Assembly (NCBI GenBank): GCA_014529385.2
Contig: CM043969.1
Coordinates: 17,371,446 to 17,435,445 of the forward strand
Origin: Adiantum capillus-veneris
Taxonomy: Eukaryota; Streptophyta; Polypodiopsida; Polypodiales; Pteridaceae
DNA: 64,000 nucleotides
Direction: 5' to 3'
This document shows positions 1-10,800 of the stretch, piece after piece. The position numbers were made by a program, and so were the translations under genes. Positions within the stretch are counted from its first letter, which is position 1, and every line of letters begins with the position of its first letter. Under the pieces are notes generated by a model. The model had not been told where the DNA came from, searched no databases, and worked only from the letters and a program-made list of their open reading frames with translations.

Positions 1-513
1 GCAACAAGAAAAGTACACTTCTTGGTGACAGCGAGAGATTGAGGTAGTATGGTCCACACACAGGACTAGCGGTAAGCAGTAGTTGTCCTTTGTATGTAGC
101 CACTGTATGGCCCATCTCTGTGTAAGGCTGTCAGTAGTAATGCATGATGGAATGTAGTCTGACAACATGCAAGGTATGGTGAAGAACAACGTCCATAACA
201 AAAACCTCTGTCCAAGTCTTTGTGCTTGTAAAAGGTAGGGAGGAGAGCATGGGACTTTGTCTGCTATAGAGTTGAGAGCGCACCATCTATGCAAGCCGTA
301 AAATGTACCACAGTACTAGTAAAGGACGGTGCTATGCCATGTCCACTGTGCTTAGCTCGAGAAAATTGCCAAGCTGTTGGAGCACTAGCTATGAAGGATC
401 TAAGAACGGGAGGACATAAAGGGACACACAAAAGAGGTGGAGTGGATGAGGGGTCGACATGTGTAGACGTGGTAAGGTGCGGTCGTGGTAGAGGGTGGTG
501 ATGCGGGAGCATG
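1..513. other. Unassigned sequence left of the Ty3 element
   Basis: I see no gene here. Short open frames on both strands (the longest about 80 codons) show no recognisable domain. The stretch ends at GCATG (509-513), which nearly matches GCACG after the element's right end and so is the probable left target-site copy. Confidence 0.5.
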
Positions 514-898
514 TGTTACGTCCCTAGACATCAGGATGGGCGCTTGCAGTTATGTCCGGCCAGTGTGAACATGGCCCTTTGGTTATGAAGTCCTATAAAT
601 GGGACTTGAGCCTCATTTGTGAGACACCTTGTGTGATCACCACACTTGGACTCTTGGCCCTTGGCAGCTCTGCCCGCAGTGCCGTACACCCGTACTGGTG
701 TGGGCTCGGTGGTATGGGACACAGGCCCTTGTGGCAGAGGCTAGCCCGCTTGGCTGCAGGCTCCCAGACTCGGGGGTGAGCCCCTATTGGCTCTATGGCT
801 GGGAGGCGAGCCTGTTGTCCGCTCACTGTGTGTGTCTAGGTTGAGTTCGGCTTGTGTCATGTCATGTGTGCAAGATTGGATCCGGCAAGGGACTAACA
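514..898 (+). repeat. 5' LTR of the Ty3 element
   Basis: Begins TGTTACG and ends ACTAACA, the usual TG...CA ends. It is repeated in the same orientation at 6151-6549 with clear but imperfect identity. Both copies share a CCTATAAAT-type box (591-600 here) that may be the TATA element of the retrotransposon promoter. Confidence 0.85.
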
Positions 899-899
899 T

Positions 900-912
900 T
901 AGTATAAGAGCC
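900..912 (+). other. Primer-binding site, Met-tRNA-like
   Basis: TAGTATAAGAGCC lies 1 nt after the 5' LTR and differs at two positions from TGGTATCAGAGCC, the common plant primer site complementary to initiator Met tRNA. Confidence 0.6.
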
Positions 913-1769
913 TCCTTCCTGTTCGTAGGCACAACATGGCGACATGCACAAAACCACTAGAGCTCATGGAGCCGTGGTGGCTCGTACTTACAGGCTCTCC
1001 TAACTCTCGTAGAGTAGCGAGAGAGGAGGGCAAGGGGGGCACATGCCAGCCGGTGGTGAGAATTTGGTGCATCTCTTTCACGGATTCTCGTGTGTGGAAT
1101 GTTGATTGCCAGCGACAGTCACATGGATGCTGAGTATGTCTTAGTTTGGTCTCTCCATTACCAACTATTACATGAGGGTGTCCTCGAGAGCTACCACTCT
1201 GAGGATATGGCAGCCCCTCCTTGTTTATTGGTGAGAGCAATTTCCATATTTTGGAGTATGTTTTGCAGCGGTGCGGAGGATACTAATTTTCTGATTTTTA
1301 TGTTTTAGAGGCCACTCTATGTGCCAATGGTTGTTTTAGGATGGTGCTTGGAACTGCATGCACACCTCTTATTGTTGTTTTGTAGTGAGCACTAGGCCCA
1401 CCCCACTTCTCTCTTGGCACAGCCTGCTTCACCCCAGCCTTTTGTTTCATGCACCGACAAGCAAGGATGTGACTTTTTTGTCACCGTGTGTTCTCTCTCC
1501 TGCACCGAGCTCTCCCTCTTCCTCTTCTTCTCACCCTCTACTGCATACTCCCGCATACTCTTTACCTTGGCACCATGGCGTCACACGACGCTTCTTCGCA
1601 CGAGAATGGCGCCGCTAGCATGCATCCCACGGGCTCCGTCCCGAGGGTTGTTCTTCCCGTCTTCCGCATCCGACGCATCTCTCGTCGCTATACTGCAACA
1701 ACAATTAGCAGAGATGCTGAGGCAACTTGGGGAGTTGCGTGCCATAGAGGTCCCGTTTTGCCCGCGGCC

Positions 1770-2888
1770 ATGAGCACTTTGCCTCTTCAATTCCATCTCG
1801 ACCCCTTCAAAGGGGAAAAGAAGGAATGTGAGGAGACCGCCATCAACTCGTGGCTGGCGAAATGGACAGCCTACTTTGATTTGTATCGTTTCATTGATGC
1901 CCAGCGCATTAGTCAGATACAAATCATGCTCCAAGGCAAGGTATATGCATGGTGGGCTGGGTTACGACCTAAGCCAACGACTTGGGCAGACTTCTAGACG
2001 GTCTTTCGTGCTCGCTTTGTGCAACTCGATAAGATCGAGTGCTTCAAGAAGCTGTTCAAGTTGGAGATGGGTAAGAAAACCCTGGACGCTTACTCACAAG
2101 AATTCAAGAACTTCATGCACAAGACGAAAGCCTTGGAGACTCCACAGGTTATATTGCACATGCTCTATCTGTTTGGATTACCGTCTGCTTAGCAGAATGA
2201 GGTATTGTGGAATCCCGTCACTTCGATAGAGGAGATCTACAAGTTCCCCAAGAACTATGACAATACCTTTGCGGCTTCTAGAGGTGGCCTGAAGAATGGG
2301 GAGACTCCTTGCCGTGGTCCCTCCATGTCAAAATACAAGAGTTCAAATGCTTCTGCAGCCGCGAGTCAGTCATCGGACCCTTCGCAGAAGAAACCGAAAC
2401 ATGACGGCAAATCAAAGGCAGTTCGCATGGAGGATCAGAAGAAGAACCCTTGTATCGACTCCCAAGCGTGTCCAAAGCAAAAGAGGAAGCCGTTTACCTC
2501 CGCACCGACGACCACTTTGGTGAACGTCGTCGATAATCCAGGTACTTTGTCTTTTACTGATTCAAAGATTTTTCACGTTAATGCACGTAGCTGCCCGGGT
2601 TGTCGCGTTAATAAGGTTGTATATGGCCCGCATGATCTTCTCCGCGTTAAAGGAGAGATCAATGGCCATGCAATGACAGTCTTATTGGAGAACGACTCTA
2701 CTCATAATTTTATTTCTTCTCGTGTGGTACAGGCACTTAAGTTGAACACTTCAAACGCAACCCATCCGTATGTGGTCCGTTATGCAGAACGTCAAAGCGA
2801 TCAATGGATTGAGGTTCACGACTCGATCTCCGAATCCAGCATTACCACGAAGTCTTGGACTTTTGCATCATGGGCCTTGAGCATGTAG
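1770..2888 (+). pseudogene. Ty3 gag-protease remnant
   Basis: One reading frame carries a retrotransposon gag domain (about 1770-2280, with a W-AWWAGL-type core and the EFKNF helix region) followed by a lysine-rich linker and an aspartic protease segment (about 2620-2760). The frame is interrupted by TAG at 1995-1997 and TAG at 2190-2192, with coding similarity continuing on both sides. At the protease active site, where DSG or DTG is expected before STHNFIS, the residues read END, so the catalytic Asp-Ser-Gly is lost. The frame ends at 2888, and further homology continues in shifted frames. It would have supplied capsid and polyprotein processing; it is not functional here. Confidence 0.8.
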
Positions 2889-3058
2889 ATGTTATTTAGG
2901 CAAGCCATGATTTTACGATAAGACAGCTTCTCTGTCTTCGATTATGCACCGCATACAATTTTCTTTGAACTTGATGGTGTATACCACGTGGTCGAGGGAT
3001 CTCCTTCTTCCCTGACCGCCGATTATGATGTAAATCTGCTTTCAGCTAATTCAATGCC

Positions 3059-4101
3059 TTGTCTCATGATTCCAGTGTGCAACTTGCAGTTTGCTGGGTT
3101 AAAGATTCTATTGTTAATGTCCCGTCTCAATGTCATTCTCTTTTTTCAAAAAGTGAAGTTACTGTTTTGGAAGTTCTTGAGTCTTTGTCTGATCATGATG
3201 TAACTGTTAAGCGTTATTCGGATTCTGTTTTGGTTGAATTTGCGGACGTCTTTCCGCCTGATTTACCAAATGGGCTTCCACTGTCTCGTGGGCCTGATCT
3301 CAATCATAAGATAGAGCGTTTTCTTGGTAGCCATCCCGTCTCTCGACAACCTTTTAGGTTCAGCCTAAAAGAGGAAGACGAGATAGCTAGGCACCTTCAA
3401 GCCTATCTTGCCAAAGGTTTTATTGAACCTAGTAAGTCTCTGTGGGGTGCTCCGGTTCTTCTCGCTAAAAAGAAGGACGAAGGAATGCGCTTTTGCAAAT
3501 ATTACAAGGGTCTCAATAAGGTCACCATCAAGAATAAGTATCCGTTACTTGGCATGGGTGACCTTATGGATCGACTCTCGAGTGCTCATTATTTCACCAA
3601 GATCGATCTACGTTCTGGGTACCATCAGATACGCATACATCTACGTGATGTTCCGAAAACCGCCTTTCATACACTGTATGGACATTACCAGTTTTTGGTT
3701 TTACCCTTGGGTTAACCAACGCTCCTGCCACTTTCCAACAAATGATGAATGATCTCTTTCGTTCGTATTTGGGAAAATGGGTTGTTGTGTTCCTTGACAA
3801 CATCTTAATTTATAGCAAAACACTCGAGGAGCATCTGCAACACCTTCGTCTCGTCTTGCGTGTTTTGAGGCGAGAAAAGTTGTATGTGAAGCAAAACCAA
3901 ATTTATTTTTTTCGTCGCACCGATTTGCTGTATCTGGGTCATGTCATCTCGGTTGATGGCATTGACCCTGGGACGATACGTGCTGTGCTGGTTTGGCCCA
4001 TTCTTCGCACGATTAGGCAAGTAAAATCTTTTTTGGGTTTTATTGGCTTTTTTCGAAAATCTATCAAAGACTATGCTCGTATTGCCAAACTCGTTTGTTA
4101 A
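3059..4101 (+). pseudogene. Ty3 reverse transcriptase remnant
   Basis: Two overlapping-frame pieces (3059-3715 and 3742-4101) make a Ty3-type reverse transcriptase: a VFP-LP approach region, KKKD, the [13 protein letters not shown] block, the LTNAPATFQ block and the catalytic region around 3790. A one-base frameshift near 3713 separates the pieces. The catalytic YLDD box reads FLDN, so one of the two metal-binding aspartates is lost. The remnant continues in frame to about 4100 with the connection segment (LGHVIS, VKSFLGF). It is inactive by frame and by active site. Confidence 0.85.
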
Positions 4102-4192
4102 AGGGCGTCAAAAGCAAAAAGAGTTGTGTTAGTCCGTCCGTTCGTCCGATGGACCGATGAGCTTGATCAATGCTTCCAAACATTGAAGCGAC

Positions 4193-4600
4193 TTGTTACC
4201 ACTGCAACGATGTTGCAGATTGTGGATCCAAATAAACCCCTTTGTGGTGGAAACGGATGCCAATGATTATGCTATCGGCGCTGTCCTATACCAGGATGGG
4301 AAGCCTGATGCATTTGAAAGTCGCAAGCTCACTGACGTACAGACGCGTTATTTCACACAGGAGAAGGAATTGTTGGTGGTTATTCATGCCTTGAAGGTTT
4401 GGCGCCATTATCTCTTTGGTGTCCGCTTCATGGTATGGACGGACCACTATTCTTTGAAATATCTTTGTGATCAGCCTGACCTCCGCGGTCAAAAGGCCAA
4501 GGTGGGCCGAACTCATGGAAGAGTTCGACTTCGAGATTCGCTATCGTAAGGGTGCTACCAATATGGTAACCGACAGACGCCCTTAGTAGAATTCTGGAGG
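4193..4600 (+). pseudogene. Ty3 RNase H remnant
   Basis: The piece holds ETDANDYAIGAVL, YFTQEKELLVVIHALK-W and WTDHYSLKYL, the ordered blocks of a Ty3 RNase H, with the first catalytic Asp (ETDA), the Glu of the QEKELL helix and the Asp of WTDH all present. A frameshift near 4510 moves the EFDFEIRYRKG tail into another frame. It lies between the RT and integrase remnants, as expected. Confidence 0.8.
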
Positions 4601-4752
4601 TCAATACTCTTCCGTTTGCTGAAATTTCGATTGACTTCTATCTTTCTCTCAAAGGGTGTTGCCAAAACGATCGTCACTTTAGTGTAATTCAGCAACGAGA
4701 CCAAGAGGGAACACGTAGCGCGGGAAGCTAAGGCAGTCCGGACGCCTCTGAG

Positions 4753-6110
4753 TTGGCTACGAAGAGAAAAGTACCGAAGAAATATTTCATTTCTAATGGA
4801 TTACTTTTCAAGCAAGGCAAAGTGTGTGTGCCTGTTGATGAGGATATCCGCAAGAAAATTTTGTTTGGGTGTCATGACGCACCTAGTGTAGGACACCCTG
4901 GCATACACTGTACTTTGGCCTTGGTTGGCCATTATTTTTATTGGCTGCACATGAAAGATTTGATTGAGTATGTGCGGGAATGCACGCAATGTCAGGTCAA
5001 CAAAACGGAACGACAGAAATGCGTTGGGCTATTACATCCTTTGCAAATCCCTGATAACAAATGGACCAACAATTCTATGGATTTTGTAGTTGGATTACCC
5101 CGAACAAGCCGTGGACACGATGCCATTTGGGTCATCGTTGATCGACTCACGAAATTAGCGTAATTTATCCCTACACGTTCCGCTGTAAAGAGCCACGAGT
5201 TAGCTCAGCTCTTTGTGGAACACTTATACAAACTGTATGGTTTGCCCAATGAAATTGTCACTGATTGTGATCCAAAATTCACATGCAATTTTTCGTAAAC
5301 GGTCTTTCAGAAATTGGAGACCTGTATGTGCATGTTGTCCTCAGATCATCTTGAAACTGATGGATTGACCGAACACGAACCAAACTATGGAGGACAGGCT
5401 ACGAGCGTATGTCTCTCGACGTCAATCTTATTGGAAACGTTATCTCCCACAAATTGAGTTTGGTTATAACAGTACAAAGCACTCGGCTATTGGCTATAAC
5501 CCGTTTATGCTTATGTACGGTTACGAGCCAAAACCACTAATGCCACCGGATTCAAAGGGATCAAGATGCGATCAGTAGCCGATTTCTTACACGATATGCA
5601 AGAAATGCTTCAGATCGCGAAAGAGAGCATAAAGACGGCACAGGATCATGCTACTTTTATGCCAATCAACATAGGCAACCCCGCAAACTCCAGGAGGGCA
5701 TGTGGGTGTATCTTAGGGTACCGAAGGATTCCGAAACGATCCGAACTGGCTAATGCTTGAAATTATCTTCTCGTTATTGTGGTCCGTTTCAGATCACAGA
5801 GAATAAGTGGGGTTTCTTATAAGTTGAACCTGCCTTCAAACATTGTTGTTCATCCCGTGTTCCATGTGAGTGGTTTGAAAGAACGGCTGGGTAGGATGAC
5901 TTAGTAATTCCTCCTGAGCAAGTCCCGAACTTAGAAGACACCACTCGTTATATTCCACTTGAAGCAAATCAGTTCTTGATCAAAGGGTCCGCAAGTCTCG
6001 TAAGTTTTCGTACCCCGAATACTTGATCAAGTGGAAGCATGGTCCCGACTCCCACGCACTTCGGAGTCAGTTAGATCGTTACGGAATCGTTTCCCCGGTT
6101 TTATGACTGA
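4753..6110 (+). pseudogene. Ty3 integrase and chromodomain remnant
   Basis: The 4753-5163 piece carries the His-His-Cys-Cys zinc domain (GHPGIH, then CTQCQVNK) and the first catalytic Asp in MDFVVGLP. It ends in TAA at the end of the DRLTKLA block. Later pieces at 5387-5578 (YWKRYLPQIEFGYN, a late integrase segment) and about 5815-5890 (VVHPVFHVSGLKE, the integrase C-terminal motif) lie in other frames. About 5990-6105 has a broken chromodomain-like segment (YPEYLIKWK). Chromodomains direct chromovirus integrases to heterochromatin; this one is disrupted. Confidence 0.75.
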
Positions 6111-6138
6111 GGATATTATTGAGGACAACAATTAAAAA

Positions 6139-6150
6139 TATGGGGGGAAG
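6139..6150 (+). other. Polypurine tract of the Ty3 element
   Basis: The purine run ATGGGGGGAAG abuts the start of the 3' LTR at 6151, the position and composition expected of the plus-strand primer. Confidence 0.75.
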
Positions 6151-6549
6151 TGTTATGTCCCCAGACATCAAGATGGGCGCTTGCAGTTATGTCTGGCCAG
6201 TGTGAACATGGCCCTTTGGTTATGAAGTCCTATAAATAGGACTTGAGCCTCATTTGTGAGACATCTTGTGTGATCACCACATTGGACTCTTGGCCCTTGG
6301 CAGCTCTGCCCGCACACCCGTATTGGTGTGGGCTCGGTGTATGGGACACCAGCCCTTGTGGCAGAGGCTAGCCCGCTTGGCTGCAGGCTCCTAGGCTCAG
6401 GGGAGAGCCTGTATTGGCTCTATGGCTGGGAGGTGTATTGGCTCATGGTTGGGAGGTGAGCCTGATGTCCGCTCACAACGCCCGTCTAGGTGTGAGTTTG
6501 GCTTGTGTCATGTCATGTGTGTAGGATTGGATCCGGCAAGGGACTAATA
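6151..6549 (+). repeat. 3' LTR of the Ty3 element
   Basis: A direct repeat of 514-898. It starts TGTTATG and ends ACTAATA, with the final CA mutated to TA. A short local duplication around 6420-6455 makes it slightly longer than the left copy. Confidence 0.85.
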
Positions 6550-6589
6550 GCACGAGTGGGTGAAGGGGGGGGGGGAGATGGTAAAGGAG

Positions 6590-6647
<58 letters not shown>

Positions 6648-6933
6648 TCACAGATTTCTTTAGAACAGACACTGGACAGCCGGTGGAATTACTACCACAA
6701 CAGAGCTCACATTTGTCTCACACTAGAGGCACACTGATCGACCGAGCGATTGAGCTGGGGAGATCTAGACGCCCATGACTTTGGAGGACTACACAGCATC
6801 GACGGAGGTTGCATCAGAAGATTCGGGTCACTTTGGCGAGGCATGCACGACGCCCGGTTAGACTACTGACCATGGAGGAGATTGATGAGATCCGCCAGCG
6901 ACCGATGTTGGATCTGCTGCGATTTAGCTATTT
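6550..6933. other. Spacer with a CT microsatellite
   Basis: Holds a short G run and (CT)n at 6594-6644. An open frame from 6809 reads through into the inverted repeat without any recognisable domain, so I do not call a gene. Confidence 0.5.
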
Positions 6934-7089
6934 AGCTATTGTCACAAGGCGGGCACCACGTGCCAATAGAAAAGAACAGACTGAACAGACTTTTAACACT
7001 TCAATAACAACTGAACTGAAAGAGAGAGACGACACGCGACACGGAGTGGCGGAATTCCACCCCAGAGAGTATTGGCCCCAAACCTTGGC
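6934..7089 (+). repeat. Left arm of the inverted repeat
   Basis: Runs from AGCTATTGTCACAAG to CCCCAAACCTTGGC. It pairs with 14261-14384 on the opposite strand. The segment around 6949-6975 is extra in this arm. Confidence 0.85.
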
Positions 7090-7646
7090 GCCCCTTTCGT
7101 TATTTCTTTATATTGCATCATCAAAGTACAAGCCGGTACTCCAGACTCTGCACCTTCTCTAGGAAGCATGCCAGAGAATGAGCCCTAACCTCATAATTAA
7201 AGGCCCTTGGCCTAAAAAGCAGCTTACAGTAAAAGCCTTCAAACTTAAAAGCTTCTGGTCCAAAAGCAAAGCCAAAAAGCTGCCAGCGTAAATCACGGAA
7301 ATCCGTACAGCTTGCCATGTCATCAACCAGCGCAAATTTCGAAAATCAGCCTGCTGCCTTTAGGGTTAGGGTTAGGGTTAGGGTTTCTATAGTTTTAGGG
7401 TTAGGGTTTCTAGAATTAGGGTTTCAGCAATTAGGGTTCCAGAATTAGGATTTTTGTAATGAAGGTTTTTGGCAAAAATTAGGGTTAGGGTTTTCTGCTC
7501 TCGGACAACCACGTCATCACTTTGTGACACTTCTTCTGTTGCTTGTTCTTCTTAGGGTTTAGGCCCCTCAGTCGGTAGCTCCGTTAAACAACTCAAGTTA
7601 GTTCAAAAAATTCCGAGGGACATTCCGAGGGACAATCAGTTTGCTC
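7090..7646. other. Inner left part of the inverted-repeat unit
   Basis: Apart from the telomere-like motifs I see no gene. The last bases before the LINE belong to the first unit of a 34-bp tandem repeat that continues at 13633. Confidence 0.5.
7355..7492 (+). repeat. Degenerate telomere-like TTAGGG motifs
   Basis: Several GGGTTAGGG units followed by scattered AATTAGGGTTTC blocks. The short array lies inside the inverted-repeat unit, so it is interstitial. AAACCCTAA boxes also occur in plant promoters. Confidence 0.7.
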
Positions 7647-7660
7647 TTTTTATTAAGGAG
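7647..7660 (+). repeat. Left LINE target-site duplication
   Basis: TTTTTATTAAGGAG, identical to 13619-13632, immediately left of the poly(T) that marks the LINE 3' end. Confidence 0.9.
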
Positions 7661-7807
7661 TTTTTTTTTTTTTCGAGAAAAAGATCCTTCTATTAGTTAA
7701 TGAAAGCTGCCCGTAGGGCTACAACCACCTCTGCAAGAGAGGGCTACAACAAACATGATGGGGAGACTCTCCCAATGAAAGAACAACATATATACAATGA
7801 GGCTAAA

Positions 7808-10800
7808 TCAAGGGATGGGAGGAGGGAAGAGCCACACAAGTGGTCGGTAGTGCCATCTGAGCACACCCTGGACAATGGTGTAGAAAGGCCCAGGGCGCCA
7901 GAGTCGAAGGAAAGCCTCGCGGCGCTCCCGCATGCGGTCGGAGCTGCCCTGTAGTCCCTCAAGCTGTCCTCTGAGAGTATGGATCAGCTCTAGCCAAAAG
8001 TCACGAACAGTCTCTGCTGGCGGCACAGAGCGGGCCTCAAAAATGCGGAATCAGCGGGCCCGCCAGATGAACCATAGTGTCAGGCCACTGATGAGCTCCC
8101 AACACTCCTCTCTCTCACTGCACCACTCCTGTGGAGTAAGCTTTGTAGCAGGCTGGGGTGTAGGACGCCTCCCCTGTATCACTATCATCCTGCTGGTGGA
8201 AGATATCTCAAACTGAAGTGCCGGGCCCGTGAGAGTGGACCAAGCCGCTGCCCCCCAAGTGTACTGTCTAGCCGTGCAGAGAGTAGGCATCAGCCGAAGA
8301 ACTCATAGCCACACCTGCTGGGCCGAGGGACAGTCCCAAAGACAATGACGCTGACTCTCCACCAACTGGTCACAGGCTGCACATGCGGCCGAGAGACCAC
8401 TATGCACAAGCCAGCTCCCTACTGTTGTAGCTCTGTGTACAACCAGCCACTGAAACAAGGTGACGCGCCTCGGCTATCTGGAGTCCCACAGCCTCTGCCA
8501 AAAGGCTTCCAAGAACTCGACTATGAGGCCCTCCTCCTGCCAATGACGTGCTGCAGCGGGGCGGGCCTCTCTGTGTGCTGTAAGTATATGACGTCCAAGC
8601 CGAACAGTGTACTGAAAGAAGGGGACTCTTGGGTGGTCTGCAGAAGAGAAGGGGTCCCTCCATAGCCACTCACCAGGATCCCACTGTACTCGTTCCAGTG
8701 GACAACACTCCCAAGCCCACAGCCTCCAGTGTCAAGTCTCAAGAGCTGCCGGGTCAAGGTCTATGAGGCAAGTCCTCCCACAGATGCCCACAACTCGGAT
8801 CCTCTAAAAACAGCAATCTGCTTCGGGGCCTCTACTGCAACTCGCTGTAATCGTCCCCCACCCTGAAGCTCGAAGAACACGGTTGGGACAGTCTCTGAGC
8901 AGGCCCTGACTGAAATGAGAACCTCCAGTTGTGTGAAGGCTCCCATCCACCGGGGTGCTACTGGCTCGAGAGGTGTGAGCCACTCAGTTGGAACTGACTC
9001 TGAGATGTCTTGATACATGCTCTGCACCCCTCTCATGCCCTGCAGTTGGAAACCTTGCACCTCCTCTGACAAACCTGTGAACTCTAGCCAGTCACCTACA
9101 GAGCGCGCTGGACCTGCTGCCATGGGACCCCAGGAAACATGAGGCCGACTACCAACCAAGTGGCCTCTCTGAGTGCTAGCCATGGGGTTCCAGACGAGGG
9201 GCTGCCGTAGGCGCTCCTCCGTGCACATCGGTTGTCGCTGCTCCAGGCCACGCCGTAAGAGCTTCCAAGAACGAAGCAAACTCACAGCGAAGCGGTCCAC
9301 CAGTCTCTTGCTCAAACCAACTCGGCGCATCTCTGTAAAGATCCATCTGGTCGAAGGTTGCCAAGGGCCTCCTGACTGAGGCACCCTGGCACGAAGCCTT
9401 TGCAACAAGAACTCCTTCCAGGGCTCCTCACTTGGAAGAAGTCCTCTGACTATGAACTTCTCTAGAAGGGCTCTGCTTTGCTGTGCTGGATCAATGATCG
9501 CAAGCCCTCCCTGAGAACAAGGAAGCGTGATGACCGTCCAAGCCACCTTGGCTCGGGCCATCTGAGTGTCACGTCCTGACCAAAGGAAGTTCCTGATCAG
9601 CCTCTCTACCTGGCTGATACAAGAACTCGAGAAGATCCAGCAGGAAGTGATGTACCACATAGTCGCCAACAGCACCTGGTTGGCAACTACTACTCTATCA
9701 GCCAGCGAAAGTCGTGCTGAGCTCCAATGTAACAGCTTTCTCCTAATGGACAGGAGAAGAGGAGCAATCTGCTTCTCGGGAGACAAGTCCAAACCAACCT
9801 GACAACCCAAGTACCGAACTGCAGTCCCTGGGGGAATCCACCTAAAACCCTCTCCTGGCATCCAATCTGGCACAAGAGCACTACCAACCGAGAAAGCCAC
9901 TGTCTTTCTCCAGTTGATCAGTGCGCCCGATGCACAACAGAAGGTCTCCAGAGCCTGCTCACATCTGTGAAGATTGGCCTCCTAGCCATCTAAGTACAAG
10001 GCTGAGTCATCGGCAAACTCAGCGTCCAGTAGCTCCTCTCCCCGAATAGGGAGTGCTAAGCCCCGAAGACCAACCTGCTGTGACACCAAAAATCTGCTCA
10101 TCGCCTCCGCATAGAACAGAAAGAGAAAGGGGGCAAGACAACCTTGTCTGACCGAGCGTGTGAGCATGAAGCGCTCACCTCTCCCTCCTGCCAAAAGCAC
10201 CTGACTGTGAGCCTGTCTGTACAAAGCTGACACCCCTTTGATCCAAGCATCTGAGAAGCCCATCCTGCGGAGAGTGCCCTCTAGAAAGTCCCAGTCAACT
10301 CAGTCGTATGCCTTCTCAAAATCGAGAAGAAGAATCACAAGGTCCTCACCACGGAGCCGTGCTAGGGCAGAAGCCTCCCAGAAAGTAAAGATGTTGTCAA
10401 GGATACTGCGTTCCTTCACAAACCCTGTTTGAGTCCCATGTATAAGGCTCTCTAAAAGTGGCTGAATCCTCAAACTCAGAGCCTTGGCAAGAATTTTGTA
10501 GGCTGAGTTGAGGATGGTGATGGGGCATCACTGTCGAATCTCATCCAAGGAGCCACCCTCCTTGGGAATGAGGTAGATCAGGCCCTCACTCATGCTGTCA
10601 GGCATCACTCCTGTGTGCAAAATGTACTGAAAAGCACTACAAAGATCTGGGCCAAGCAGGTCCCAGTACCCCAAGAAAAAGCTGGGAGTCAACCCATCCT
10701 CACCTGGACAGCTACCATGAGGGAGGGCCCTAAGAGCTGTGTGCAGCTCCTCAAGCTGAAGTGGCATCTCTAGCCTCTGGCGCATCTCCTCTGTCACAAG

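Larger units (their letters stand above)
514..6549 (+). mobile_element. Ty3/gypsy LTR retrotransposon, chromovirus-like, degenerate
   Basis: A full-length but dead Ty3/gypsy element. It is bounded by related LTRs (514-898 and 6151-6549), has a Met-tRNA-like primer site after the left LTR and a purine tract just before the right LTR. Domains on the + strand run gag, protease, reverse transcriptase, RNase H, integrase and chromodomain remnant. The GAG-PR-RT-RH-IN order is diagnostic of Ty3/gypsy. Flanks are GCATG (509-513) and GCACG (6550-6554), a 4/5 match consistent with a 5-bp TSD. The LTRs differ by many substitutions and small indels, so the insertion is old. The frame is broken by several stops and frameshifts, so the element is non-autonomous. 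Confidence 0.9.

Noticed and set aside
7355-7492. A true telomere or chromosome end
   Set aside because: The array is about 140 bp, degenerate, and lies inside a transposon-like unit with unrelated DNA on both sides.
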